A DNA stretch of 64,000 bases from Chloranthus sessilifolius. Lineage: Eukaryota > Streptophyta > Magnoliopsida > Chloranthales > Chloranthaceae. The stretch is taken from contig CM037585.1 in assembly GCA_021018995.1 (NCBI GenBank), positions 124,896,831 to 124,960,830 of the forward strand. Reading direction: 5' to 3'. The notes under the pieces are model-generated. The model had not been told where the DNA came from. It did not search any database and saw nothing but the letters and a program-made list of their open reading frames with translations. Shown here piece by piece: positions 37,801 through 49,800 of the stretch (within the stretch, counting starts at the first letter, position 1; every line of letters starts with the position of its first letter). The position numbers and the translations under genes are program-made.

Positions 37801-40800
37801 ATGTTTATTTTTTGGTATATGTGTTATGTGAAATCAAAATCTGATTGTTTAATGATAAGCCATGATCTCAAGATTTATTGTGTCAAAGATTGGGGCGAAA
37901 AAGGATCTTCATCTTCTCATTCAAAGGAGTCAATGATATATAAGCACATGAAACTCGAGTTGTGAAGGAAGAATTTGGGCTTTTAACTAAAAGTACCCCT
38001 TGCCTAATGAAGAAGGAAACTTCTTTGATAATGAGTCGGTTTCCTATGTTGGGTAGAAGCACCAAAGGTAGTGCTTTCCCTATTAGAGTGGAATCCTATA
38101 TTTAGAACCCAAGATTCTCTCTTATGTTGGGTAGAAGCACCAAAGGTAGTGCTTTCCCTGTTAGCGTGGAAATCTCTATTGGACCCAAGATTCTTCCTCA
38201 ACTTGAATCAAATGATCAAAATCGTTTATCGCCACAATTTTTTACAATGATTATTGAGATTAAGGGATTCTTGTCAAACGGTCAAAGTTTGATTCCAGCT
38301 GACACACCCCGAAAATTGGATATGATCATTAGCGTACATCAAACATAGTTCTTGGATAGCTTTTCAAGACTTGTACGACATGGGATCAAAATTTGACGGT
38401 CTGATCGTAAGCCAATGATCTCAAGATCCATTGCGATCGTGGTCATAGGCGTACCTATCAGACGATCCCTTTTGGGAATGTGTGCCACGTAGAATCAACA
38501 TGTGATCGTTTGATACGTACGCAATGATTTCAAGATCTTTTCTATGGAAGATTAGGTCGAAAAACAATCTCTATCGTCGAATTGAAGGCAAACAACGATT
38601 TTTATGATAGATATGCGTGTGTTCTTCACAAGTCAAACAGGTACATATAACGCTACCCATATAAGAAGATGAGCTAATAAGAAAAAGATAATTTGTGGCT
38701 TTGAATTGGTATTCGCGGCGACAGTGAGGCGTTCAATTATTTTATGTTACTTGTGTACGGGTATTTGCAATTGAAAATTAATGTGTGCAACCTGTGGTTT
38801 CCACCATTAACACCATTGACTGCCCACGGCCAGATGTTAATTTCAAGTGGAACACATCCCCATCAGTGACCCCAGAACCCTTCTCATGGTACGCCCATGA
38901 TCAGCCACTTTTGGGATGTGTTCTACACGGAATCAAAATTTGATTGTTTGACGACAGGCTCATGCCCATGATCAGTTATTTATGTGAATGGTCATGTTTG
39001 TGGATGTTCATTTTTATGATATTATAGTTGTGTTTAGTTTGGGTGATCTTTTGTGGTTTTACGGCTGTTTTTTGTTAGGATATGTTATTTTCCTAGAATT
39101 TCCTGCATATGTATCCAAACACAAGATTTCGTTAATCCTGCGCCTTCTTGACTAGCAACGTGGTTATCCAAACAGCAAAAAACAAAGAGAAACAAAGGAA
39201 TCCCATGGTTTCCTACAACTCGAGTATCCATTTGAAGGAATATTATTTTACTTTCCTACATTTCCCTTGTTTTTATGCAAGCAGGCCCTTAGTCCTTTTG
39301 GATTTAACGGATCGATTGGAGAAAAAGTGTTTTAACTTTTGAAAAGTAAAAAGGTGTTTAAATTTAATGTGCTAAATATTGATTGAGAGCATAGGTGTTG
39401 GTCGCAGGTGTTGATTGATTGGTCAATTGTCATGCTAGTGGTTGTTCATTGAGACGAGTGAGAAAGAACTTTAATGGTTGCATAAAGAGAGATAAAGAGA
39501 AGGAGAAAGAAAGAGAAAACTTCAGTAGAGGATTAGAAGGATTATATGTTGATTACATATCTACAGGGCTGGCCGTGGGCCAAGGCCCAAGAGGCGGCTG
39601 CCTCCCGCCCCCAAAATTTTGGGGCCCCCATATCTTGGAAGTCTTTACTATCTAGTTACTTAATATAATTTTTAATGTACAGAAGTATTGAATCAATTTA
39701 ATTGTTTAGTTGGTTGAGGGACTAGTGTTACTTTACTTTTTACCCAACAGGTTGTCAGTTCAACTCTTCCCAGGTCCCATATTTGCATTTTTTTTAATGG
39801 GTCATGGATCGGGTCTCGGCCGGGTTGGTGCAAGTCATTGGTCGGGTCGCTGGCCCCACTCGGCCACGCTGGCCATATGTATTGACCCAATAGATTCTTT
39901 GGCCCAATTTTGACCAGACCAAATTTGTTTGACCAAATCCTTTATATATAGGGTTCCTCTAAACATGCCCTACTGTTCTATGAAAGCGCCCACGCCCTTG
40001 AAAACCATTGATTCCTTTGAATGAGATGATGAAGATCACTTTTCATACCTGTCCTTCACCTATTAGATCTTCAGATCATGGCCCACCAATCAGATGGTCA
40101 ATTTTTTATTCCATGTGTCACAAATCCCTAAAACTGCCCTTGAATCCTATAGCACACATCACGCTCAAATGTGATTTTATGGCCATTTTCTTAGGATCTA
40201 TGACATGTTGAATCACAAACCAATTGTTTGATAGGTGCACCATGAGCTCAAGATCTATTGAGTGAAAGATATGGGTGAAAAACGATCTCCATCATAGGAT
40301 TCGAAGGATTCAATGGTTTTCAAGGGGTTTGGGATGTGGGCTCGTTTAGAGGTACCCTTATATATATATATACAAAATTTTCTTATTAAATGACCCTAAC
40401 TTAAAATAGCGATCACACTAGTTACAATTCCATTTTTTGCAAATTACTTATCAATTTCGATCTACTCGACAAGACTTGTCCAATGAACCCATTTTTGAAA
40501 CCTTTTGAGATTGTTAAAGTGCTAAAAAGGCAGTGAAAGATTCAATGACAATTAAAGTAATAAAAAATGTTAAAATGTTAGTGGTTGCGTTACTCGATCC
40601 GTCGGGTACGTTCTACTATTTAGCTTTTCCCTTTTTGTGTTGTAATTTTCTTTAAAATATACTTTCATTAATTTGTTAGTTGCATTTTCAAATTATAAAC
40701 AACAGATGAAATATAGAGATGCTTGTAATCTAAAAGCAATGGGTATTTTTTTTATTTGTAAAAAAAAAAATTTGTGGCAATTTTTTATATTAAAGATTAA

Positions 40801-43800
40801 CATGAAAGAGGGGCCCATTTTAGGAACTCGCCTTAGGCCCCCAAAATCTCAGGGCCGACCCTGCATATCTATTCATTATAAAGTAACCATTAGATGAATC
40901 TTATTATAAGGGGAAAAAAGAAAAAAAAGTTTCAAAATTATATATAATATATTTTATCATACAAAAGTATTATATACTATTAATGAAGCCAAGCCGAGCT
41001 TTGCTAGCTCAGCTCTAGCTCGACTCTACTTCAACCGAGCTTTAAATAAAAAGCTCCACCCTGGTTCTCGAGCTGAACTTAAGATAGCAAAAGCTCTCAT
41101 TTTTGGGATGAGCCGAGTTGTCGAGCTCGCTCGGCTCTGTTGCAGTCCTATCTACCACAGGTTATTGCACTTTCTTAAGGGGGAAACTTGATAACTTGGA
41201 AAAGTAAAAAGCAACATGTGAAGGTGAGTATAGTGCAATGTCTCAAGGTGCAAGGGAAGAAATGTTGATGCGATCTATTCCTGTGGATCTTGGCATGAAT
41301 GTAACTCGCCCACTGTTGTTGTATAGAGACAATGAAGCCTTGAAACACATAACTGAGAATCCGGTCTACCATAAGTGCACTTAGCATATTGAAGTTGACT
41401 GTCATTTTATACGAGAGAAGGTGGAAGCTCAATGACGGGGACGCCACATACATGGACATTGGATTCGAACCACATCATTTTTACCGGCGTCAGAAGAAGC
41501 GAAGAGGAAGCTCGGAGGAGAGAGGGGAGAAAAGGACACAAAGAACGCCAGTCATGCGAGAGTTTTCACAAGCGCCTGTGACTACTACAAGACTGGACAA
41601 CAAAGACGTTGTGACATCTCCCACTAGCGTCATAGCAAATAAGACCGTGACATCCCGCATCAGCGTCAACGATGATTTCAGCAGGCGTAATTTTAATTTG
41701 ACGGGAAAACTACCTTTTTTCGTTTTATTTCTATTAGGACTCTTTTCTCTTTCGAATTAATTATTGATGGCCTATATATAGAGGCTTGTAAACACCTTTT
41801 AATTAGTTATTGAATATTTTGAATGCTTTTATGCTTGAATATTCTTTGCCTGAGATGGGTTTGGTGTGAGGCCAAGGGAGTGATTCCCAAAAGCCATTGT
41901 TATTTTCTCTATTATATTTGCTTTCTCTCGATCTGTGTTTGCTTCCCCTACACCGTAGCCTAATTGTTTCCTTGCCTTCTCAAAACTTAAACCCTTTTGA
42001 AACTCTAAATCAAACATAGCCAACACCCTTTTCCAAACCATAAACCGATTCGAAAACCATAAACCTGTTACAAAACCAAAGCCTATTACAAACCCATAAT
42101 CTAATTCCGCAACCTTGGTTCGAGTCGTGAATCTACATCGGATCGAAGACGAGCGCCTAAGCCTGGAAAAGCTAGAGTCCTATCTCTAGGCGCAATCCCG
42201 CCTCAAATCTAACGAGACTTGCGCATTGGATTGGACATCCTATTCGGATCTCGCGTGATTTACTTACCAAAATTCTATGAACTCGAAGGTATCGTGATAG
42301 TTTTGAGATTACTCTTGAATTAATTTTATTTAATTTCGGCAAATCACATTAAAAATCATATTCACGCATTTTAGGGTTTCCGTCCCGCGTCACTTTTGGT
42401 ATCAGAGCCCTAGGTTTTCTAGGTTAGGGCATCTTTTCTTGTCATATTTATTTTATTGCATTGTTTTGTGGGTCCATATTGCATTCCATATTAGAACCCT
42501 AATAGACCTTGTGATCACCATGGACTCGAGTGCGATTCTCAATGCCCTTAATGGTATGCGAGAAGAATTGGGTGCGATTAGTACATGTTTGAGTACCATA
42601 GAGCAAGCCCAAACATCCCTAGGAGTTGGTAATGATAGATTACGTGATCAAATCAACCAACTGGAAGTGATGGGTGGGCTGAAAAATCAGCACCAAGAGC
42701 GTGAATGTTCTCACTTTGAACGTAATGGTTGCCAAGACAATTGGAACCGTAGGGATCATTGTAGAGATGACTATGACCCCGAAGTTCAACTCCTTAAGAA
42801 CGTCCGAGTTGAGATTCCGACTTTCGATGGAAGAATGGACCCTACCGTCTTCCTCAATTGACTTTCTGACATGGACCAACACATTGATTGGTATGCCATG
42901 AATGACAAACGTTGCGTTACTTGCGAAAATGAAATTGGTTGGTCAAGCTTGACTTTTCTGGCTCAATGTTAAGCGCATTAGGGTGAACGCGGGTTGTTCT
43001 CCCATTACCCGTTGGGACGACATGAAGGAACGACTTACTGAGAAGTATGTTCCTTTATCATACCACCAACGCTTCCACCAGTGGCAAAATTTACGCCAAG
43101 GTGGTATGCCCGTGATCGATTACATTGCCAAATTCGAAGAGTTCATGATAAGGCAAAAGTATCGGAAGACCCTGAAATCACTCTCTCTAGATTCCGCACT
43201 AGATTGCGACTTGATTTGCAGAAAGAGTTGATTTCTCACCCCGTAGAAACTCTTGAAAGATGCTATGCCGTTGTGCAAAATCTTGAACGGTATTTGAAAA
43301 TTACGGTGGTGAAGAGAACCGAGCCACAATATAGTAACCAACGATCCAGTGAGGGTCGATTCAATCCTCCTCCCAAACCTACACAACCTGCACCTACCAA
43401 TTCTAGGTTTGTAAAAGGAAAAGGTGTAGTCGGAGAATCCTCAAGGGTTAATTCTCAATTAAAATGCTATGTCATGGGATGGGATACTTTGCCGCCCAAT
43501 GCCCTACAAAAGAACCCTAAAGGACTCTCTTCATTGAGGGAGAGGATGATGATGATGAGGTAGTGGTTGAAGAGGAAGTATTTGAACCGGTTAGCACACC
43601 TAGTGATGAGGAGGGTGATGCTATTGGTCATGCTTTAGTTGTGAGGTGTGCCCTTGCACAGCCTCAACGGGATGAAAAGGACGACTGGCGTAGGGAGAAC
43701 ATCTTCCATACCTATGCCAGATTTGGTGAAAAGAATTGTAGGGTCATCGTGGATAGCGGTAGTTGTACTAACGTAAAATCAACTCATGTCGTACGCCGCT

Positions 43801-46800
43801 TAGGGCTTACACCTGAAGCCCACCCGAGAGTCGCATGGGTCAATTCTTCATCCATTCCCGTGTCGAAAAGGTGTCTTGTACCGATTCAGTTAGGTTCTTA
43901 TTCGGACACCTTATGGTGCGATGTGGTGTCGATGGATGTGGGCCATATCATTTTGGGAAGGCCGTGGCTCTACGACATGGACGTGACTCTTTCTGGTCGA
44001 ACAAACATATGCACGTTCATGCATAAGGGGAAAAAGATCACTTTACACCCTTTGCCTCCCAAAACACCATCGACCAATACCGTCGAAAAGAAGGGCGAGT
44101 CTTCTAAATCCATTAATATTGTGAGTCCTGAGTTCGAGAAAGCATCGAAAGATGAGAGTGTGGTGTACGTTGTTGTCACCATAGAGAGTGCTCCCGAGTC
44201 GGTGAGCGAGTGTCCCCAGGAGGTTGAGCCGATTTTAAAAGAGTTTACGTAAGTCTTTCCTGAAGACTTACCAAACGAACTCCCTCCCCAGCGTGATATC
44301 CAACACGCAATAAACTTGGTTCCTGGATCTACCTTACCGAACCTGCCCCACTATAGGTTGAATCCGGTTGAGCACACCGAGTTGACTCGGCAAGTCAATG
44401 AGCTCCTTCAGAAGGGGTTCATCGAAGAGAGTCTGAGCCCGTCTGCCGTACCAGCCCTATTCACTCTTAAGAAAGATGGTACGTGGCGCATGTGTGTGGA
44501 TAACCGTGCAATTAACAAGATTACCGTTAAGTATCGGTTTCCCATACCAAGGCTCGATGACATGCTTGACATGATGGTTGATGCCACTATCTTTTGTAAG
44601 ATAGACCTTAAGAGTGGCTACCATCAAGTCCTCATCCGCCCCGGTGGTGAGTGGAAAACCGCCTTTAAGACTAAGGATGGTCTTTATGAGTGGATGGCCA
44701 TGCCATTTGGACTTTCTAATGCCCCGAGTACTTTCACTCATGACCCAAGTGTTGAGACCGTTTTCTCGGTAAATTCCTTGTTGTTTATTTCGATGGCATT
44801 CTGATCTACAGTCATGACAAGGAACAACACGAACCCACCTTATGTTGGTTTGTGAAACCCTAAAGGATGAGAAGTTGTTTACAAATCTCAAGAAATGCAC
44901 CTTCATGCAACGTTATGTTGTTTTCTTGGGATTTATTATCTCGACCGAGGGAATGTTCACGGACCCCGAAAAGGTTAGAGCCATTGTGGAGTGGTCCGAG
45001 CCTAAGAACATACACGATGTCCGCAGCTTTCATGGCTTGGCTACTTTCTATCGTCGCTTCATCAGAAGCTTTAGCACCATTATGGTCCCAATTACTGATT
45101 GCATGAAAAAGGGGGACTTTAAATGGGGCAAAGCGGCGACAAAAGCCTTTGCTGAGATCAAACAAAGAATGAGTAGTGCACCCGTCATGCGATTGCCGGA
45201 CTTTTCCAAAGTCTTTGAAGTCGCATGCGACACATTGGGTGTAGGCATAGGAGGAGTGCTTAGTTAAGAGGGTCATCCCGTGGCCTATTTTAGTGAAAAA
45301 CTTAATGAGGCGAAGCAAAAATAATCCACCTATGACAAGGAGTTCTATGCGGTCGTTCGATCTCTTTGGTATTGGAAACATTATCTTAGACCGCAGGAAT
45401 TTGTGCTGTTTTCTGACCATGAAGCCTTACGCTTTCTTGCTTCACAAAAGAAGTTGAACTCAAGGCACGCGAAGTGGGTTGAGTACCTTCAAGGGTTCAC
45501 ATTCGTGTTAAAGCATAAGGCCGGTGCTGAAAATAGGGTCGCTGATGCACTTAGTTTGCGAGTAGTGACTTTGCGCACAATGAGCACCGAGGTCGTCGGG
45601 TTCGAAAAGTTAAAGGATGAGTACTCCGAGTGCTCAGATTTTGGGGTTGAGTACACTGCTCTCCTTAGTAACCGGACCATCACACACTCCGTATATACCA
45701 TCCAGGATGGGTACTTATTCAAAGGCAATCGCCTTTGCATCCCTTGCACTTCATTGCGTGACTTTCTCATTTGGGAGTTACATGCTGGAGGGATGGCCGG
45801 ACATTTCGGGCGTAATAAAACTATTGCGCTTGTAGAGGATAGGTTCTTTTGGCCTAGCCTAATGAGAGATGTCGCTCGGGTTGTCAAACATTGTCGTACT
45901 TGCCAAGTGTCAAAATAGACCAAACAAAATACCGGCTTGTACACTCCTTTACCTGTGCCACATACACCGTGGCAAGACCTCTCTATGGATTTCGTGCTTG
46001 GACTTCCTAAGACCCCTAGGAAGCATGATACCATCTATGTCGTAGTGGACCGATTTTCCAAGATGGCCCACTTCATTCCTTGTTCCAAAACCTCCGATGC
46101 ATCTCATATTGCTAAACTGTTCTTCGCGAAGGTAGTACGTCTTCATGGGCTGCCCAAAACCAGTGTCTGATAGGGATGTTAAATTTACGAGTTATTTTTG
46201 GAAGACCCTTTGGCACATGATGGGCACATTGCTCCAATTCTCAACTGCTTACCACCCTCAAACGGATGGCCAAACCAAAAGCACCAATAGGAGCCTTGGG
46301 AATCTCCTTTGTAGTCTTGTCGGTGATCATGTTAGGACTTGGGATACCATCTTACTCACAGCTGAGTTTGCCTATAATAATTCTGTCATTAGGTCCATAG
46401 GCATGAGTCCTTTTGAGGTAGTACATGGTCATAGGCCTAAGGCCCCATTAGATTTGATCCCCATGTCTGCATCCCATAGAGTGTTAGAGTCTGCCGATGC
46501 ATTTGTACAACATATTCATAGCTTGCATGCCGAAATTAAACAGAAATTTAATTCAAGCAACAATCAATATAAATTATCTGCAGATGCTCATAAGCGTTCT
46601 AAAGAATTTAACGTGGGTGATTATGTGATGGTTCGAGTTAGGCCTGAGCGGTTCCCATCCGGATCCGCAAAGAAGATCCAATCTCGAGGCGCTGGACCTT
46701 TTAGAATTTTGGCTAAGAGTGGTCCTAATGCATACGTGCTCAAGCTTCCTCCTGGTACGGGGGTTAGTTCTACGTTCAATGTGGAGGACTTGGTTCCATA

Positions 46801-49800
46801 CTTGGGTTTCACCCCACCTCCTGAAAACCCACTCCAGTCACCTCCTAGTCCCAACCCCAATCCAACTTTGCAACCTATACATCTTCCTTCCCCAAGCAGA
46901 CAGAGATCATATGAGATAGAGGATATAATCAACGATCATGCCGTCTCTACACATGACGGGGGATTCCAGAAGTACTTAGTTAAATGGGTCGAAAAATCGG
47001 AGTCCGAAAACACTTGGATCCACGAGAATGAAGTCCGCCGATTGAACCCCGATTTGATTGACTTCTACCACGTGTGCGTTTCATCGGTGATGAAACCTTT
47101 TTGGTCCAGGGGAATTGACGGGGACGCCACATACATGGACATTGGATTCGGACCACATCAGTTTTACCGGCGTCGGAAGAAGCGAAGAGGAAGCTCGGAG
47201 GAGAGGGGAGAAAAGGACACAAAGAAGAAGGTCAAGATATGTAATACCCATGACGACCGTGTGACAAAGAACGATGACATCTCGGCCACACGTCATGTTG
47301 TACCGTGATATCCGCAACGCCAAATCAACGATTTCAGCCTGCAGAATTTTAATTTGACGGGAAAACTACCTTTTTTCGTTTTATTTCTATTAGGACTCTT
47401 TTCTATTTCAATTAATTATTGATGGCCTATATATAGAAGCTTGTAAACACATTTTAATTAGTTATTGAATATTTTGAATACTTTTATGCTTGAATATTCT
47501 TTGCCTGAGATGGGTTTGGTGTGAGGCCAAGGGAGTGATTCCTAAAAGCTATTGTTATTTTCTCTATTATATTTGCTTTCTCTCGTCTGTGTTTGCTTCC
47601 CCTACACCATAGCCTAATTGTTTCTTTGCCTTCTCAAAACCTAAACCCTTTTGAAACCCTAAATCAAACATAGCCAACATCCTTTTCCAAACTATAAACT
47701 GATTCGAAAACCATAAACCTGTTACAAAACCAAAACCTATTAAAAACCTATAATCTAATTCTGCAACCCTGGTTCGAGCCGTGAATCTACATCGGATCGA
47801 AGACGAACGCCTAAGCCTGGAAAAGCTAGAGTCCTATCTCTAGGCCCAATCCCGCCTCAAATCTAACGAGACTTGCGCATCGAATTGGACATCCTATTCG
47901 GATCTCGCGTGATTTACTTACCGAAATTCTACGAACCCGAAGGTATCGTGATAGTTTTGAGATTACTCTTGAATTAATTTTATTTAATTTCGGCAAATCA
48001 CATTAAAAATCATATTCACACATTTTAGGGTTTCCGTCCCGCGTCACTCAAGTGTTAAACATTCGTCAAGTCAATCCAAAAGATCAACTGGCAGATATTC
48101 TAACTAAAGCTGTAGGAAGAAATCTCTCAATGATATTACTGGCAAATTGGGCATGGTTGACTTCTATGCTCCAACTTGAGGGGGAGTGTTGGGTTGTCTA
48201 TAGGATTTATCATTCAGTTGGTGTGTGTGTGTGTGTGCACCATTTGTTTTCCTTTATATGTATGCGGGTGTGTTAGTGATAGTGCGTGCGTCATCAATAA
48301 TATTTGTAAGTGATATAAATACTAATAATGGAAGAGGGTTTCGGTAACAAGAACTCAGCCTTATTTTTTCCACATCTTTTCCTCTCTTCTTCTTCTTCTT
48401 CTTCTTCTTCTCTCCCACACTAAACCCTAACCCCCTCATATACGTTGATTTTAACTCTTTGGAGATTGGGAGATGATAACAAGAAAGACAAGCTGTGGTG
48501 GCAGGTGGTTTTGGCCAAATATGAGGTTGCGGTGAAATCCTTCTACAACCACCTCCATGCTACCACACCAAATCCCGCGCGCAATCCAATTTGGACGAAG
48601 TTTTGGAAGGTTAAAATAACCTCCCAAAATAAAATTCTTCAGCTGGTCGATTGTTTGGGGCATGATTCTCACCATGGATAAACTTATTAGAAGGGGGTGA
48701 ATATCTGCAATAGATGTCTTCGTTGCATGACAAGTACAAAATCGGTTCACCACACTCTTATCCACTGCCCTTTCCACTAAAATCTGGGAAACATTTCTCA
48801 GTGCCGGTAACATTCAATAGGTCTTCTTCCCGGCTAAAGTTCATAGAATGCTTGAGCAGTTGCAGGGTGTACAGTTCCAAGACTTTAAAGGGGACCTTTG
48901 GCAAATTATGGTATATGTTGTGCTTTAGGCTATTTGGTTGGAAAGGAATGACAGGGACGCCGACACATCATGGACATAGGCTTTAGACCATATCGTGTGT
49001 ACCCACGTCGGAAGAAACAAAATGGAAACTAGAACCAGACATAAAGGAGAACACAAAGGAGTACATAATCGATCGATTGATCCCAAACATTCGATCGATC
49101 GAATGTGGACGGGGGGGTCTTAACTTTTGGCGAGTTTCTGTTCTCAGTGGATTAATCGATTCCAAATTTTTGATTGATCGATTGTGAATCGAGACCTGAG
49201 CGATTGAATGTGAACCAAGACCTGAGCGATTTATAAATTTATAAATCGACCGATCAATTTCCGAATCGATCGATTGATTTGTCGCGTAAGTGAGATCCGC
49301 CAAAAGACGGAATTTTAGTTTTTTGACAAACTTGTCCTTTTTAGTGTTTTCTTTTTTTGAGGCTTACTATATAAGGTCCTTATAAACTTTGTAAAGAAAT
49401 TTGATTATTGATGAGTGAAAAAAAAGATATTTGCTTTCGGCTTGAGATGAGCTTGTTGAAGAGAGATTCTTCTTTCCCGTGAAGGGCTTGGTGTGAAGCC
49501 AAGGGTGCGAAGCCCACAATTTCCTAACTCCTATCTTTATCTCTGTTTATCTGTTCTTTGTTTTATCTACCGATCCCATAAAACCTAATTCAACCATTAC
49601 TCTTTTGAATATCCCTGAAAATCCAAACCCTAGATTTTACCTGAGACGTTAACCCAATCCGAATCATAAACCCTGAGAGAACCAGTGATTCCACTTTTGA
49701 TTGAAGAACGACGCCCTAATCTGGAAGCAGCTAGAGTTCTATCTCTAGGATCCCCTTCCGTGAAGCTAACGGATCTAGCGCATCAGACTGGACCCTACTC

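Larger units (their letters stand above)
37051..41150. mobile_element. hAT-D: 4.1-kb TIR element with 8-bp TSD
   Basis: TSD tctaccac lies at 37043-37050 and 41151-41158. The ends tagggctgcaaccgagccga and taggactgcaacagagccga (complemented) match at 18 of 20 bases. Subterminal regions at both ends (about 37060-37210 and 40985-41130) are rich in GAGCTCGAGCC-like words. No transposase is visible. Interior modules of the gatctcaagat...gaaaaacgatct type recur at about 37860 and 38540, and hAT-E is nested within. Confidence 0.9.
41433..48046 (+). mobile_element. Gy-B: Ty3/gypsy chromovirus in Co-D
   Basis: TSD ctcaa lies at 41428-41432 and 48047-48051. The LTRs are 960 bp (41433-42392) and 931 bp (47116-48046). 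They start TGACGGGGAC and end GTCCCGCGTCA, with a tRNA-iMet primer site after the 5' LTR. The coding order gag, protease, RT, RNase H, integrase, chromodomain is complete but broken by stops and shifts. The whole element is 6614 bp. Confidence 0.95.
36985..48186 (+). pseudogene. Co-D RNase H in three pieces
   Basis: Piece 1 (36985-37050) has [18 protein letters not shown]. Piece 2 (41159-41432) has [30 protein letters not shown] and [11 protein letters not shown]. Piece 3 (48052-48186) has [14 protein letters not shown] and the polypurine tract ttgagggggag. The pieces are separated by hAT-D and Gy-B, and each join is in frame across the duplication. A small number of point stops exist. Confidence 0.9.
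33123..48456 (+). mobile_element. Co-D: Ty1/copia in LINE-C, split by hAT-D, Gy-B and MITE-2d
   Basis: TSD ctttg lies at 33118-33122 and 48457-48461. The 5' LTR begins tgttgatgtgtctatagg and the 3' LTR begins tgttgggttgtctatagg at 48187. The coding order is protease, integrase, RT, RNase H. It is the largest nest in the window: without inserts it is about 4.4 kb, shorter than typical copia elements because gag is not recognisable. Confidence 0.88.

Noticed and set aside
49065..49290. Dense palindromes that could suggest a replication origin or operator cluster
   Set aside because: They lie in U3 of the Gy-C LTR and recur in every LTR copy of that family.
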